DNA of 20,815 nucleotides from Dehalococcoidales bacterium. Its GTDB lineage: Bacteria; Chloroflexota; Dehalococcoidia; Dehalococcoidales; Fen-1064. Below are positions 7,300 through 15,031 of this stretch, in pieces. Location: NCBI GenBank assembly GCA_028712845.1, contig JAQTPO010000018.1, forward strand, positions 1 to 20,815, read 5' to 3'. Within the stretch, counting starts at the first letter, position 1, and each line of letters begins with the position of its first letter. Both the position numbers and the translations under genes were made by a program. The notes under the pieces were generated by a model that made no database searches, was not told the DNA's origin, and saw nothing but the letters and a program-made list of their open reading frames with translations.

Positions 7300-7860
7300 C
7301 TAGACTACCATAATCTCTTTTTCCTTGTCTTTACCGAGTTGTTCCATTTTCACGGTATAAGTATCAGTCAGTTTTTGTAACTGATTCTGGAATTGTTTGT
7401 GTTCGTCCTGGGAGATTTCCTTATCTTTTTCCTGGGTTTTCAGGTCTTCCTGGGCATCACGTCGTACGTTGCGCAGGGCAATTTTACCCTCTTCGATTCT
7501 ACGCCGCACGATTTTGAGCAGTTCCTGACGGCGCTCTTCATTGAGCGGAGGGATATTGATTCTAATCACGCGTCCGTCATTGATCGGATTCAGTCCCAGT
7601 TCTGATTTCATGATAGATTTCTCGATACTGGTTACGCTTCCCTTATCCCATGCCTGAACGACCAGTTGATTTGCTTGAGGAGCGGATATTGTAGCCAGTT
7701 GATTGAGCGGCAGAATGACTCCTGCATATTCAATCTTGAGGTGCTCTATCAGGCTTGGTGAGGCGTGCCCGGTGCGTATCGATGTCAGCTCTTTCTGTAT
7801 GGCTTCAATCGATTTCCGCATCTTCTGTTCTGCATTGGCGATTGTCTGATTGTTAATCAT
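7300..7860 (-). CDS. frr: Ribosome recycling factor
   Basis: RRF, with EF-G, splits the post-termination ribosome. The 186-residue protein has the full family pattern: the N-terminal helix with KELTSIRTGHASPSLIEHL, the DGRVIRINIPPLNEERR block, and a long charged helical C-terminus (VRRDAQEDLK and on). The ATG at 7860 follows GGGGGATGAAAG and is three bases after the pyrH stop. The pair pyrH-frr is one of the most conserved in bacteria. Confidence 0.97.
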   Translation of the reverse strand: MINNQTIANAEQKMRKSIEAIQKELTSIRTGHASPSLIEHLKIEYAGVILPLNQLATISAPQANQLVVQAWDKGSVTSIEKSIMKSELGLNPINDGRVIRINIPPLNEERRQELLKIVRRRIEEGKIALRNVRRDAQEDLKTQEKDKEISQDEHKQFQNQLQKLTDTYTVKMEQLGKDKEKEIMVV

Positions 7861-7863
7861 CTT

Positions 7864-8586
7864 TCATCCCCCTGATACGATAGTACCAATGGGTTCACCC
7901 ATAACTGCGCGTTCGATACTGCCTTTTCCCTGGAAGTCAGAAACGATGATGGGCAGTTTATTTTCCAGACATAATGAAAGCGCTGTGGCATCCATAACTT
8001 CCAGTCGCAGGTTCAGCGCTTCCAGATATGTAAGTTTATCAAATTTCCTGGCAGAAGGGTACTTCTGTGGGTCGGCGGTATAAATGCCATCGACATGATT
8101 CTTGCTCATTAAAAGGGCTTCTGCTTCTATTTCAATAGCGCGCAGGGCAGAAGCGGTATCGGTGGTCATATAGGGATTTCCGGTGCCGCCGGCAAAGATA
8201 ACAACTCTGCCTTTCTCGAGGTGGCGGATAGCGCGACGCCGGATGTACGGCTCAGCAATTTTTTGAATATCAATGGCAGTTTGAGTGCGAGTGGTTACGC
8301 CCGCTTTTTCCAGCGCATCCTGAAGCGCCAGGGCATTTATAACGGTGGCGAGCATGCCGGCATAATCAGCCGTAACTCTATCCATACCGTTTTTTTCAGC
8401 TTCTGCACCACGCCAGATATTGCCCCCCCCAACCACAATGCCCACTTGCACTCCCATTTCTGAAACGTGCTTGATTTGCATGGCAATTTGGGCAATAACG
8501 GTCGGGTCAAAGCCATAATCGGATTCGCCTTTGAAGGCTTCACCACTGAGCTTGAGCAGGATACGTTTATATTTAGGAGCCTTCAT
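7864..8586 (-). CDS. pyrH: Uridylate kinase (UMP kinase)
   Basis: PyrH phosphorylates UMP to UDP in pyrimidine nucleotide synthesis and belongs to the amino acid kinase fold, unlike eukaryotic UMP kinases. The 240-residue protein shows KLSGEA (12-17), [10 protein letters not shown] (51-60), [32 protein letters not shown] and the C-terminal MDATALSLC block. An AAGGTG ribosome binding site lies eight bases before the ATG. It is separated from tsf by 43 bases, the widest gap inside this unit, with no clear promoter or terminator there. Confidence 0.97.
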   Translation of the reverse strand: MKAPKYKRILLKLSGEAFKGESDYGFDPTVIAQIAMQIKHVSEMGVQVGIVVGGGNIWRGAEAEKNGMDRVTADYAGMLATVINALALQDALEKAGVTTRTQTAIDIQKIAEPYIRRRAIRHLEKGRVVIFAGGTGNPYMTTDTASALRAIEIEAEALLMSKNHVDGIYTADPQKYPSARKFDKLTYLEALNLRLEVMDATALSLCLENKLPIIVSDFQGKGSIERAVMGEPIGTIVSGG

Positions 8587-8629
8587 TGGTGTTCACCTTC
8601 ATCACTTTGGGTTAATAACAAGGAGTGTA

Positions 8630-9157
8630 TTAAACCCCGGCGATTACGCATTCCGGCTGTCCGAGTTCAAATCGGACGAATCGGTTCACCTTGATGTTCT
8701 CGCCGGTCTTGGCGATGGCTTCGTTGATAAGGTCCTGAATGGTCAGTTCCGGGCTTTTAATGTAAGGCTGGAGAAGCAAACAAGCTACTTCTGGGGTCAT
8801 TTCGCTGTCTTTGGGCATTTTATCCTGTGAAATACAGATAGGCTCCTGAGCAGCTATTTGCATAGCAATGTTGTGTGCCAATTCTTTGAAAATCTCATTA
8901 CGGGATACAAAGTCTGTTTCGCAGTTCAGTTCTACCATTGCCCCGATTTTGCCGCCGGTATGGATGTAAGTGGTCACCGTTCCCTGGTTTACAGTGCGCT
9001 GGCTCTTTTTCTGCACTTTACTGATTGACAGTTTTTTCAGGTCTTCCAGCGCTTTTTCAAAGTCTCCCTTATGCTCCATTAACGCACGGCGGCAATCCAT
9101 TATGCCGGCTCCGGACTTATCTCTTAATTCCTTGAGTTGGACAGTAGAAATTTCCAT
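8630..9157 (-). CDS. tsf: Translation elongation factor EF-Ts (short form)
   Basis: EF-Ts is the nucleotide exchange factor for EF-Tu, whose gene is also in this window. The protein has only 175 residues against about 283 in E. coli, so it has a reduced core like the short EF-Ts of Thermus. It keeps the N-terminal UBA-like domain (VQLKELRDKSGAGIMDCRRAL) and the EF-Tu contact block NCETDFVSRNE. The ATG lies three bases after the rpsB stop with no good ribosome binding site, pointing to translational coupling. The shortness looks genuine because the C-terminus ends cleanly after the conserved VNRFVRFELG region. Confidence 0.95.
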   Translation of the reverse strand: MEISTVQLKELRDKSGAGIMDCRRALMEHKGDFEKALEDLKKLSISKVQKKSQRTVNQGTVTTYIHTGGKIGAMVELNCETDFVSRNEIFKELAHNIAMQIAAQEPICISQDKMPKDSEMTPEVACLLLQPYIKSPELTIQDLINEAIAKTGENIKVNRFVRFELGQPECVIAGV

Positions 9158-9160
9158 TTT

Positions 9161-9949
9161 TTATTTATCGTCGGGGGTGAAAATCTCTGGTTCAGAGGCT
9201 TTCACTTCTGCGGTCGCCTCTGTGGGATTCGCCCCTTCTCCTTCCTCTGTTTTTATGGGTGTCATCATAGCCTTACCGGCAAGAACGGCATCAGCAATTC
9301 TATGACAGATTAACTTGACGGCTCTTATTGCATCATCATTGGATGGGATAGGGTAATCGATGTCATCCGGGTTAGAATTAGTATCCACGATAGCAACCAC
9401 CGGAAGCCCAACCCGTTTGGCTTCAGCAATCGCGATGGTTTCTTTAACCGTGTCCACAATAAAGAGCGCTGATGGCAAGCTCGTCATCGCTTTGATACCG
9501 CCCATCTGTTTGTTTAATTTGGTAATTTCCTCTTCGATACCCATTGCTTCTTTCTTGGGCAGGCGACTGAACTCACCTTTCGCTTGCGAATCTTCCATAC
9601 GTACCAGATGGTCAATGCGCGCCTGGATAGTGGGAAAATTAGTTAGTGTCCCACCGACCCAGCGCTGGTTTACCCAGAACATCTCGCATCGCTTGGCTTC
9701 TTCTTCGATTGCATCGTGGGCTTGTTTTTTTGTCCCAACGAAGAGTAGTGTCCCACCGGAAGCAACTAGTTCCTTCACGGTTTCACAGGCTTTATCCAGC
9801 ATGCTGGCAGTCTGTTCCAGATTGATAATATGAATGCCATCCCGCTTGGTGAAGATGTAGGTCTTCATCCTGGGATGCCAGTAGCTGGTCTGATGCCCGA
9901 AATGTGCTCCGGCTTCCAGTAATTCTTTAATTGTTGTACTGTCTGGCAA
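9161..9949 (-). CDS. rpsB: 30S ribosomal protein S2
   Basis: S2 is a structural protein of the small ribosomal subunit. The 262-residue protein has LLEAGAHFGHQT (10-21), WHPRMKTYIF, LFVGTKKQA, VNQRWVGGTLTNF and the D-x-N-x-N-P-D block, followed by an acidic low-complexity tail. The start is TTG (9949-9947) with a strong GGGAGGAG site six bases upstream; no in-frame ATG or GTG fits the family's N-terminus better. It heads the eight-gene unit and has its own promoter about 50 bases upstream. Confidence 0.97.
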   Translation of the reverse strand: MPDSTTIKELLEAGAHFGHQTSYWHPRMKTYIFTKRDGIHIINLEQTASMLDKACETVKELVASGGTLLFVGTKKQAHDAIEEEAKRCEMFWVNQRWVGGTLTNFPTIQARIDHLVRMEDSQAKGEFSRLPKKEAMGIEEEITKLNKQMGGIKAMTSLPSALFIVDTVKETIAIAEAKRVGLPVVAIVDTNSNPDDIDYPIPSNDDAIRAVKLICHRIADAVLAGKAMMTPIKTEEGEGANPTEATAEVKASEPEIFTPDDK

Positions 9950-9996
9950 AATCTCCTCCCCTTTCTAGGCTACAAAACAGTATAGCACAATCTATA

Positions 9997-10024
9997 ATTA
10001 TACAGCAATATCAGGACTTTTCAA
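9997..10024 (-). promoter_or_regulatory. Promoter of the rpsB-to-rseP unit
   Basis: On the minus strand TTGAAA (complement of 10019-10024), a 16-base spacer and TATAAT (complement of 9997-10002) give a good sigma-70 type match. The leader to the TTG start would be about 40 bases, too short for a large autoregulatory RNA. A second -10-like TATACT lies 13 bases closer to the gene (complement of 9979-9984) but has no good -35. Confidence 0.65.
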
Positions 10025-10266
10025 TAAGCGAAGCCGATGGGTAATGGGTACTACCTTCGGCATTTGGTTGGAACATAATCTTAGTTCACATTCCTTTCAT
10101 TACACAATAATCCGTCTTTATCACCACCCTGTAAGGGAGTCTTGAAAAGACGCTCTGGTTCAAGTAAATGAGCCTCCGGGTAATTGGACAAGCCCCACCA
10201 AAATCTTCATAATTAAGAAATATTCAGGAGACTTAAACCGCTCGAACTATGTAATGAAGGACTTCG
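10025..10266. other. Divergent intergenic region between rpsB and the MFS gene
   Basis: This is the upstream part of the 317-base gene-free gap. It holds two adjacent small hairpins, CCCT-GTA-AGGG (10127-10137) and GTCTT-GAA-AAGAC (10139-10151), and a longer imperfect one near 10031-10059 built on GCCGA/TCGGC. A candidate promoter for the transporter is at 10184-10213. I recognise no riboswitch, T-box or RNA gene and find no convincing small coding sequence. Confidence 0.5.
10184..10213 (+). promoter_or_regulatory. Candidate promoter of the MFS transporter gene
   Basis: TTGGAC (10184-10189), an 18-base spacer and CATAAT (10208-10213) form a moderate sigma-70 type match, about 50 bases before the start codon. 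Confidence 0.4.
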
Positions 10267-11589
10267 TTGTTTAAACTATCGGTGACTAAAAACAGACCCG
10301 TAAGGAATAAAATCTTCTACGGCTGGTGGATTACAGCCGCCGCTTCCATTTTATATTTCTTATGCGGAGGAACATTTTATTATGGTTTTTCCGTCTTCTT
10401 TAACCCAATCAGGAATACCTTTCACTGGACAGCAACACAAACCTCCGCTGCCTTTACCTTAAGAGGTCTGGAAACAGGTGTTTTAGGACCGTTAGCGGGT
10501 ATCCTAGTCGATAAAGTGGGGCCGAGGAAACTGATGGTTGCCGGTTGGGGTATTGTCGGACTGGGATTCTTGTTGCTGAGCCGCATTAATTCTCTGCCGG
10601 CGTTTTATGGCACCTTCATGTTAATAGCCGTAGGTATGAGTTTTGGCACCGGTGTGGTGATAACCACCGCCTTAGCTAACTGGTTTACCAAGAAGAGAAG
10701 CCGGGCTATGGCGATTATGTTTGTTGGTCCTGGTATCAGTGGACTACTAGCCCCGCTATTTGCCTTGTTAATTGGCTGGACAGGATGGAGAGATACCCTG
10801 ACCATCATAGGTATCGGATTGTTACTCACAGGTGTCCCGCTCAGTTTATTGTTTCGGCATAAGCCTGAGCAATATGGTTATCTCCCTGATGGTGAAAATA
10901 AAGCACCAGTATCCCAAACAACCAGCAAGCCAAATTTCCGTGCACCACATAAAATTGGAAGACCTAATTCCAGTTCTTTAACGGCAGGTTTTACGGCAAA
11001 AGAGGCACTCCGAACAAGAGCTTTTTGGTTACTTTCTTTTGTCGACTTTTTCCAGCAGATGGGAGCAAGTGCGGTTATGGTACATATAGTAGCTTACCTG
11101 GAAAGTGTAAAGGTGACTACGTCGATAGCCGCTGTCGCGGTAACCGGCATGACCCTGTGTAGCCTTATCGGGAGAATAGGTATTGGCTTTCTTGGCGACT
11201 TCACTGATAAACGGTATCTTATCGCCCTGTCGTTAGGACTTCAAACCACTGGACTCATTCTCTTTTCTCTGGTTGGCGTGGATAAAATGTGGATTCTTAT
11301 CTTATTTCTGCTTACTTTCGGTCCTGGTTTCGGCGGGTTAATGCCATTGAGACCAGCACTGCAAGCCGATTATTTTGGCACCAAAAGTTTTGGTACAATA
11401 ACAGGGTTAATGTCGGTCATTGCTACGATTGGAGGGTTAGCCAGCCCTATCTTTGCTGGATGGATTTTTGATTCTACAGACAGTTATCGCTTAGCCTGGC
11501 AGATTTTCGCTGTAATATCTCTACCGGGAATACCACTTGTATTGCTGACCCACCCTCCCAAATCCTCTAATACTGTGACATTGGCATAA
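10267..11589 (+). CDS. MFS transporter, oxalate-formate/monocarboxylate antiporter-like
   Basis: A 440-residue integral membrane protein with about twelve hydrophobic helices, the standard major facilitator size. The loop between helices 2 and 3 carries GILVDKVGPRKLM, the G-x3-D-x-G-x-R signature of the superfamily, and a weaker GFLGDFTDKRYL repeat is in the second half. The opening KIFYGWWITAAAS recalls the oxalate/formate and monocarboxylate porter branch, which moves small organic acids; the actual substrate cannot be read from the sequence. The TTG start at 10267 is chosen because GAAGGA lies five bases upstream; an in-frame GTG at 10282 is the alternative. The SDR gene follows on the same strand but has its own promoter. 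Confidence 0.88.
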   Translation: MFKLSVTKNRPVRNKIFYGWWITAAASILYFLCGGTFYYGFSVFFNPIRNTFHWTATQTSAAFTLRGLETGVLGPLAGILVDKVGPRKLMVAGWGIVGLGFLLLSRINSLPAFYGTFMLIAVGMSFGTGVVITTALANWFTKKRSRAMAIMFVGPGISGLLAPLFALLIGWTGWRDTLTIIGIGLLLTGVPLSLLFRHKPEQYGYLPDGENKAPVSQTTSKPNFRAPHKIGRPNSSSLTAGFTAKEALRTRAFWLLSFVDFFQQMGASAVMVHIVAYLESVKVTTSIAAVAVTGMTLCSLIGRIGIGFLGDFTDKRYLIALSLGLQTTGLILFSLVGVDKMWILILFLLTFGPGFGGLMPLRPALQADYFGTKSFGTITGLMSVIATIGGLASPIFAGWIFDSTDSYRLAWQIFAVISLPGIPLVLLTHPPKSSNTVTLA

Positions 11590-11629
11590 GGCTACTTAGG
11601 CAGGCGTTGCTTATCATATTCCCAACTCC

Positions 11630-11647
11630 ATATCACTGCCGTGATAT
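11630..11647. promoter_or_regulatory. Operator-like perfect dyad overlapping the SDR promoter
   Basis: ATATCAC (11630-11636) and GTGATAT (11641-11647) are perfect inverted repeats around TGCC. The right arm covers the TG of the extended -10 and the first three bases of TATAAT. A dimeric regulator bound here would block RNA polymerase. The regulator is unknown. A short RNA hairpin is less likely, since most of the dyad lies upstream of the predicted transcription start. Confidence 0.5.
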
Positions 11648-11650
11648 AAT
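11642..11650 (+). promoter_or_regulatory. Extended -10 promoter of the SDR gene
   Basis: TGATATAAT gives an extended -10 (TG-n-TATAAT, box at 11645-11650). The -35 position has no recognisable hexamer, which fits extended -10 promoters. Transcription would begin near 11657, about 24 bases before the start codon. Confidence 0.6.
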
Positions 11651-11680
11651 GAGTTTACTATTTGTAAAGGAGGGTTTGCC

Positions 11681-12463
11681 ATGATTGACGTATCACAGTT
11701 TTCTCTTGAAGGAAAGGTAGCACTGATTACAGGAGGGAGCCGGGGTATCGGTGAAGCGACTGCTATCGCCTTTGCCAAAGCAGGTGCCGATGTCGCTGTC
11801 AGCAGTCGGAAAATTGCAGACCTGGAAAGAGTTGCCGGCGAGGTACGCAAGCTGGGCAGAAAAGCACTGGCGGTAGAAGCGCACATCGGTAAAATGGAAA
11901 TGTTGCAACCGCTGGTTGATCGTGTAATGGGTGAGTTCGGCAAAATAGATATACTCGTGAACAATGCGGGGCTAGGCTTTGCCGCTCCTGCAATTGAAAT
12001 GACGGAGAAAGCATGGGACTCCGTGATAAATCTTGACCTGAAAGGGCTTTTCTTCCTCAGTCAGGCAGTCGCCAGAATAATGAAAGAAAAGGGCGGCGGC
12101 AAAATTATCAACGTTGCTTCCGTGGATGCTTACAAAGTCGAGGTGCCGATGGGCTCATACTGTATTGCCAAGGCGGGCGTGGTCATGGCGACCAGGGTAA
12201 TGGCACAGGAGTGGGTACAATATAACATCAGGGTTAATTGTATTGCCCCCGGTGCCATCGAAACCAGACTTTACGAGTCCCATTTTACGGGTATGACTCC
12301 TGAACAAGCCGAAGCAGATAGAAAAGCGGCGAAAATCAGAATCCCGATGGGGCGTATCGGCGAGCCGCGGGAAATTGCCGATGCTATGCTTTTCTTAGCT
12401 TCCCATGCCTCAAGTTATGTGACCGGGCAGACTATTGTCATTGATGGTGGCTTATTGCTTTAA
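11681..12463 (+). CDS. SDR family NAD(P)-dependent oxidoreductase
   Basis: This is a classical short-chain dehydrogenase/reductase of 260 residues with a Rossmann fold. Visible are the cofactor motif TGGSRGIG (17-24), NNAG (94-97), the catalytic set N118, S147, Y160 and K164 (YCIAK), and the C-terminal [14 protein letters not shown] block typical of FabG-like enzymes. A Ser-Arg pair (SSR, 41-43) after the second beta strand favours NADPH. The substrate is unknown: it could reduce a 3-oxoacyl thioester, a sugar or another alcohol/ketone pair, and there is no fatty acid synthesis gene next to it. The ATG has a strong AAGGAGGG site. It has an extended -10 promoter overlapped by a dyad, so regulation by a DNA-binding protein is likely. 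Confidence 0.93.
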   Translation: MIDVSQFSLEGKVALITGGSRGIGEATAIAFAKAGADVAVSSRKIADLERVAGEVRKLGRKALAVEAHIGKMEMLQPLVDRVMGEFGKIDILVNNAGLGFAAPAIEMTEKAWDSVINLDLKGLFFLSQAVARIMKEKGGGKIINVASVDAYKVEVPMGSYCIAKAGVVMATRVMAQEWVQYNIRVNCIAPGAIETRLYESHFTGMTPEQAEADRKAAKIRIPMGRIGEPREIADAMLFLASHASSYVTGQTIVIDGGLLL

Positions 12464-12486
12464 GAAAAGCATCAAGTAAAGTGTCT

Positions 12487-12520
12487 TTCTGAGGAGTCCG
12501 ACGGAGTCGGCGACTAAGAA
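12487..12520. repeat. REP-like imperfect hairpin between convergent SDR and purM genes
   Basis: The stem is built from TTCT/AGAA (12487-12490 with 12517-12520), AGT/ACT and CCGAC/GTCGG, closing on a GGA loop with one internal loop and one two-base bulge. It occupies the gap between two converging genes. It resembles a type of short palindromic repeat I recall as frequent in Dehalococcoidia and other genomes. It lacks a U-run, so intrinsic termination is not assured. Confidence 0.45.
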
Positions 12521-12542
12521 TCTCCCTGTGACAACACAGAGA
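12521..12542. other. Second small hairpin in the SDR-purM gap
   Basis: CTGTG (12526-12530) pairs with CACAG (12535-12539) around ACAA, with a possible TCT/AGA extension across a two-base bulge. It is the first structure downstream of the purM stop on the minus strand but has no U-run, so calling it a terminator would be speculative. Confidence 0.3.
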
Positions 12543-12547
12543 AGAAT

Positions 12548-13603
12548 TTACCCGATTTTGTCTTTCCTGTAGCCCTTGTTGTCAATGATAACCCGCGCTT
12601 CGCCGACTTGTTTGACCACTTCACCTACCACCCTGGCTTCAGACAGGTTTTTGGTGATGCGGTTGACATTTTCAGGCGCGCAGATAACTGCCATACCGAT
12701 GCCCATATTGAAGACATGGTACATCTCTTGCGTCGTCACACCGCCCTGCTTTTTAATAAGTTTAAAAATCGGGGGCACGGTCCATTTACGGCTGTTGAAC
12801 TGTGCCGCTAAACCTTTGGGCAGACTGCGGGGTACATTGCCCACCAGTCCACCGCCGGTGATATGCGCCATACCCTTGATATGCGGCAGGAGCGATTTCA
12901 ATGGCTGGTAATAGCAGACATGCGGTTTCAGTAAAGCAGCGCCGACTGTGCCATCCAGTTCTTCCGAATAAATACTCAATTGTTTCCGCGTGTCCCCGAG
13001 AACTTTACGCGCCAGAGAGTAGCCATTGGTATGGAGACCATTTGAAGGCATACCGATAATAGCATCACCCGCTTCGATGGTCTTACCCAGAATGACTTTG
13101 TCTTTTTGCACCACGCCAATGATACAGCCTACCAGGTCATAATCATCGCCCGTGTATATACCCGGCAATTCTGCCGTCTCGCCACCGATGAGGGCACAAC
13201 CAGCCGCTTTACAAGCCTTTGCCATCCCGCGGACAACATCTTCAATCCTCTCCGGCACCAGATTAGCAGTGGCAATGTAATCCAGAAAGAATAATGGCTC
13301 AGCGCCGCTGGTGAAAATATCATTAATGCAGTGGTTGACAATATCGATACCGACGGTATCGTGTTTGTCCAGAGCGACAGCGAGCTTAATTTTCGTGCCG
13401 ACGCTATCAACACTGGAAACGAGCACCGGTTTTTTGTACCCTTTGAATTCAAAAAAACCACCGAAGAAACCGATCCCGCTCAAAACTTCAGGACGGAAGG
13501 TTGTTTTAGCAAGCTGAGCAATTCGTTTTTTAGCCTGAGCTGAGCGGGTGGTATCCACACCCGCCGCTGCATAAGTTATACGTTTAATTTGTCCACTCCT
13601 CAA
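12548..13603 (-). CDS. purM: Phosphoribosylformylglycinamidine cyclo-ligase (AIR synthetase)
   Basis: PurM closes the imidazole ring of aminoimidazole ribotide (AIR) in purine synthesis; AIR is also the substrate of ThiC, encoded in this window. The product, up to 351 residues, shows FRPEVLSGIGFFGG, VDSVGTKIK (others usually have DGVGTK), NHCINDIFTSGAEPLFFLDY, GGETAELPG, GLHTNGYSLAR and HITGGGLVGNVPR. The start is uncertain. The in-frame TTG at 13603 has no ribosome binding site. A strong GAGGAG overlaps that TTG and is ideally placed, seven bases away, for an ATT codon at 13585, which would give a protein starting (M)KRITYAAAGVD, close to what I recall for relatives. There is no in-frame ATG or GTG nearby. 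It is last in the lrp-aminotransferase-zinc ribbon-purM run. Confidence 0.95.
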   Translation of the reverse strand: MRSGQIKRITYAAAGVDTTRSAQAKKRIAQLAKTTFRPEVLSGIGFFGGFFEFKGYKKPVLVSSVDSVGTKIKLAVALDKHDTVGIDIVNHCINDIFTSGAEPLFFLDYIATANLVPERIEDVVRGMAKACKAAGCALIGGETAELPGIYTGDDYDLVGCIIGVVQKDKVILGKTIEAGDAIIGMPSNGLHTNGYSLARKVLGDTRKQLSIYSEELDGTVGAALLKPHVCYYQPLKSLLPHIKGMAHITGGGLVGNVPRSLPKGLAAQFNSRKWTVPPIFKLIKKQGGVTTQEMYHVFNMGIGMAVICAPENVNRITKNLSEARVVGEVVKQVGEARVIIDNKGYRKDKIG

Positions 13604-13609
13604 TGAAGA

Positions 13610-13810
13610 TTATTTGCGCTTTTTAGATTTTTTGACCAGTAGCATTTCGCCTTGGCACTGGAAATAATACTTACAGGGAAAAACTCCACGCGGTTCACAA
13701 CCGCGATTTCTCTGCGCATCCTGCCATGCTTCCGTGCCTTGTAACGCCAGATAGATATCCTCTCTTTCGGTGAGTTCAAACCCACATTTATCACAAACCA
13801 GTTTTTCCAT
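13610..13810 (-). CDS. Small zinc-ribbon-like protein of unknown function
   Basis: I do not recognise this 66-residue protein. It begins MEKLVCDKCGFELTERE, with a CxxC knuckle at C6/C9 and further cysteines at C38, C46 and C52, which could complete a zinc site (C6, C9 with C46/C52 as the likely second pair). The C-terminus is basic (KKSKKRK), which would suit nucleic acid or ribosome contact, but that is inference. The ATG follows GGGGGT four bases away. It starts 23 bases after the aminotransferase stop and ends six bases before the earliest purM start, so it belongs to that operon. The cysteine spacing and good ribosome binding site argue that it is real; the overlapping alternative frame (13600-13794) has neither. 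Confidence 0.78.
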   Translation of the reverse strand: MEKLVCDKCGFELTEREDIYLALQGTEAWQDAQRNRGCEPRGVFPCKYYFQCQGEMLLVKKSKKRK

Positions 13811-13833
13811 TGTTACCCCCAGTTTGTAATCGT

Positions 13834-15030
13834 CTAGGTTTTCTTGTATTTACTGACGAAACGTCCCATTCTTTTTAGCGCTTCTTCTATATCAGCCAGC
13901 GAGGTGGCATAACAACAACGTATGTAACCCTCACCGCACTTGCCGAAAGCTGAGCCGGGCACAACCGCAATCTTTTCTTCAGAAAGTAGTTTTTCCGCAA
14001 ACTCCTCCGATGTCATGCCGGTGCATCTGATGGATGGGAAAGCATAAAAAGCGCCCTTTGGTTCAAAACAGGACAGGCCGATGTCTCTAAGCCCTTTGAC
14101 AATCACCAGTCGCCGCCGATTATAATCATCCACCATTTCGGTGACGCTTGCCTGGTCGCCTTTGAGAGCTTCAATCGCCGCCACCTGTGACATCGTCGAG
14201 ACGCACATCATTGTGTACTGGTGAATCTTCGTCATCGCGGCGATAATTTCTTTCGGCGCCGCCGCGTAACCAACCCGCCAACCGGTCATAGCAAACGCTT
14301 TGGAAAAACCACCCAGGAGGATGGTATTTGTTTTCATATCAGGTAAAGAGGCAAAGCAGGTATAGTCCACGCCATAGACCAGTTTGTCGTAAATCTCATC
14401 GGAGATTATAGTGAGGTTGTATTCCCTGGCGAGTTCAGCGATTTCGAGCAATTTATTGCGGCTCATCACGGCACCGGTGGGATTGGAAGGATAGCAGATA
14501 AGGACAGCTCTGGTTCGGGGGGTGATAAGTCTTTTAATATCCTTAGCGCTGATTTCAAAATTATTGGCTTCATAGGTGGGAAGGTGTACAGGTTTACCCT
14601 CCGCCAGGACAACACAACTACTGTAAGCAACAAAAGACGGGTCGGGTATTATAACCTCATCACCCGGGTCTAAAATGGCACGCATCGTCAGGTCGAGCGC
14701 CTCGCTGGCACCGACTGTAATCAGCAATTCACTGGCAGGGTCATAATCAACTCCATTCTCGACTTTTAGATAACGCGCCAGTTCTTTACGCAATTCGGGC
14801 ATACCGGCATTAGAGGTGTACATCGTCTGCCCTTTTTCAATGGATTCGATAGCGGCTTCACGGATATGCCAAGGAGTGGTAAAATCTGGTTCCCCAACAC
14901 CCAGAGAAATAACGCCATCGATTGACGATAGCAGGTCGAAGAACTTACGAATTCCAGAGGGCGAGAGGTTATTTGCCCGCCGGGAAATATGCTGTTTTCT
15001 GTGCTTTTGAATTCCAGATTGTGTTTTCAT
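13834..15030 (-). CDS. PLP-dependent class I/II aminotransferase (aspartate/alanine type)
   Basis: This is a 398-residue fold-type I aminotransferase. Visible are SLGVGEPDF (42-50), the substrate and cofactor residues of YPSNPTG (N183), D211 in SDEIYDKLVYG, and the Schiff-base lysine K244 in GFSKAFAMTGWRVG. It transfers an amino group between an amino acid and a 2-oxoacid; aspartate, alanine and aromatic aminotransferases all share these motifs, so the substrate is open. The ATG comes one base after the stop of the Lrp-family gene, without a ribosome binding site, so the two are translationally coupled. The pairing recalls the alaR-alaT genes of Bacillus, where the regulator controls the linked alanine aminotransferase; a similar role here is inference. 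Confidence 0.93.
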   Translation of the reverse strand: MKTQSGIQKHRKQHISRRANNLSPSGIRKFFDLLSSIDGVISLGVGEPDFTTPWHIREAAIESIEKGQTMYTSNAGMPELRKELARYLKVENGVDYDPASELLITVGASEALDLTMRAILDPGDEVIIPDPSFVAYSSCVVLAEGKPVHLPTYEANNFEISAKDIKRLITPRTRAVLICYPSNPTGAVMSRNKLLEIAELAREYNLTIISDEIYDKLVYGVDYTCFASLPDMKTNTILLGGFSKAFAMTGWRVGYAAAPKEIIAAMTKIHQYTMMCVSTMSQVAAIEALKGDQASVTEMVDDYNRRRLVIVKGLRDIGLSCFEPKGAFYAFPSIRCTGMTSEEFAEKLLSEEKIAVVPGSAFGKCGEGYIRCCYATSLADIEEALKRMGRFVSKYKKT

Positions 15031-15031
15031 T

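Noticed and set aside
13600..13794. A 64-codon minus-strand ORF in another frame over the zinc-ribbon gene
   Set aside because: It has no ribosome binding site or cysteine pattern and is an out-of-frame shadow of 13610-13810.
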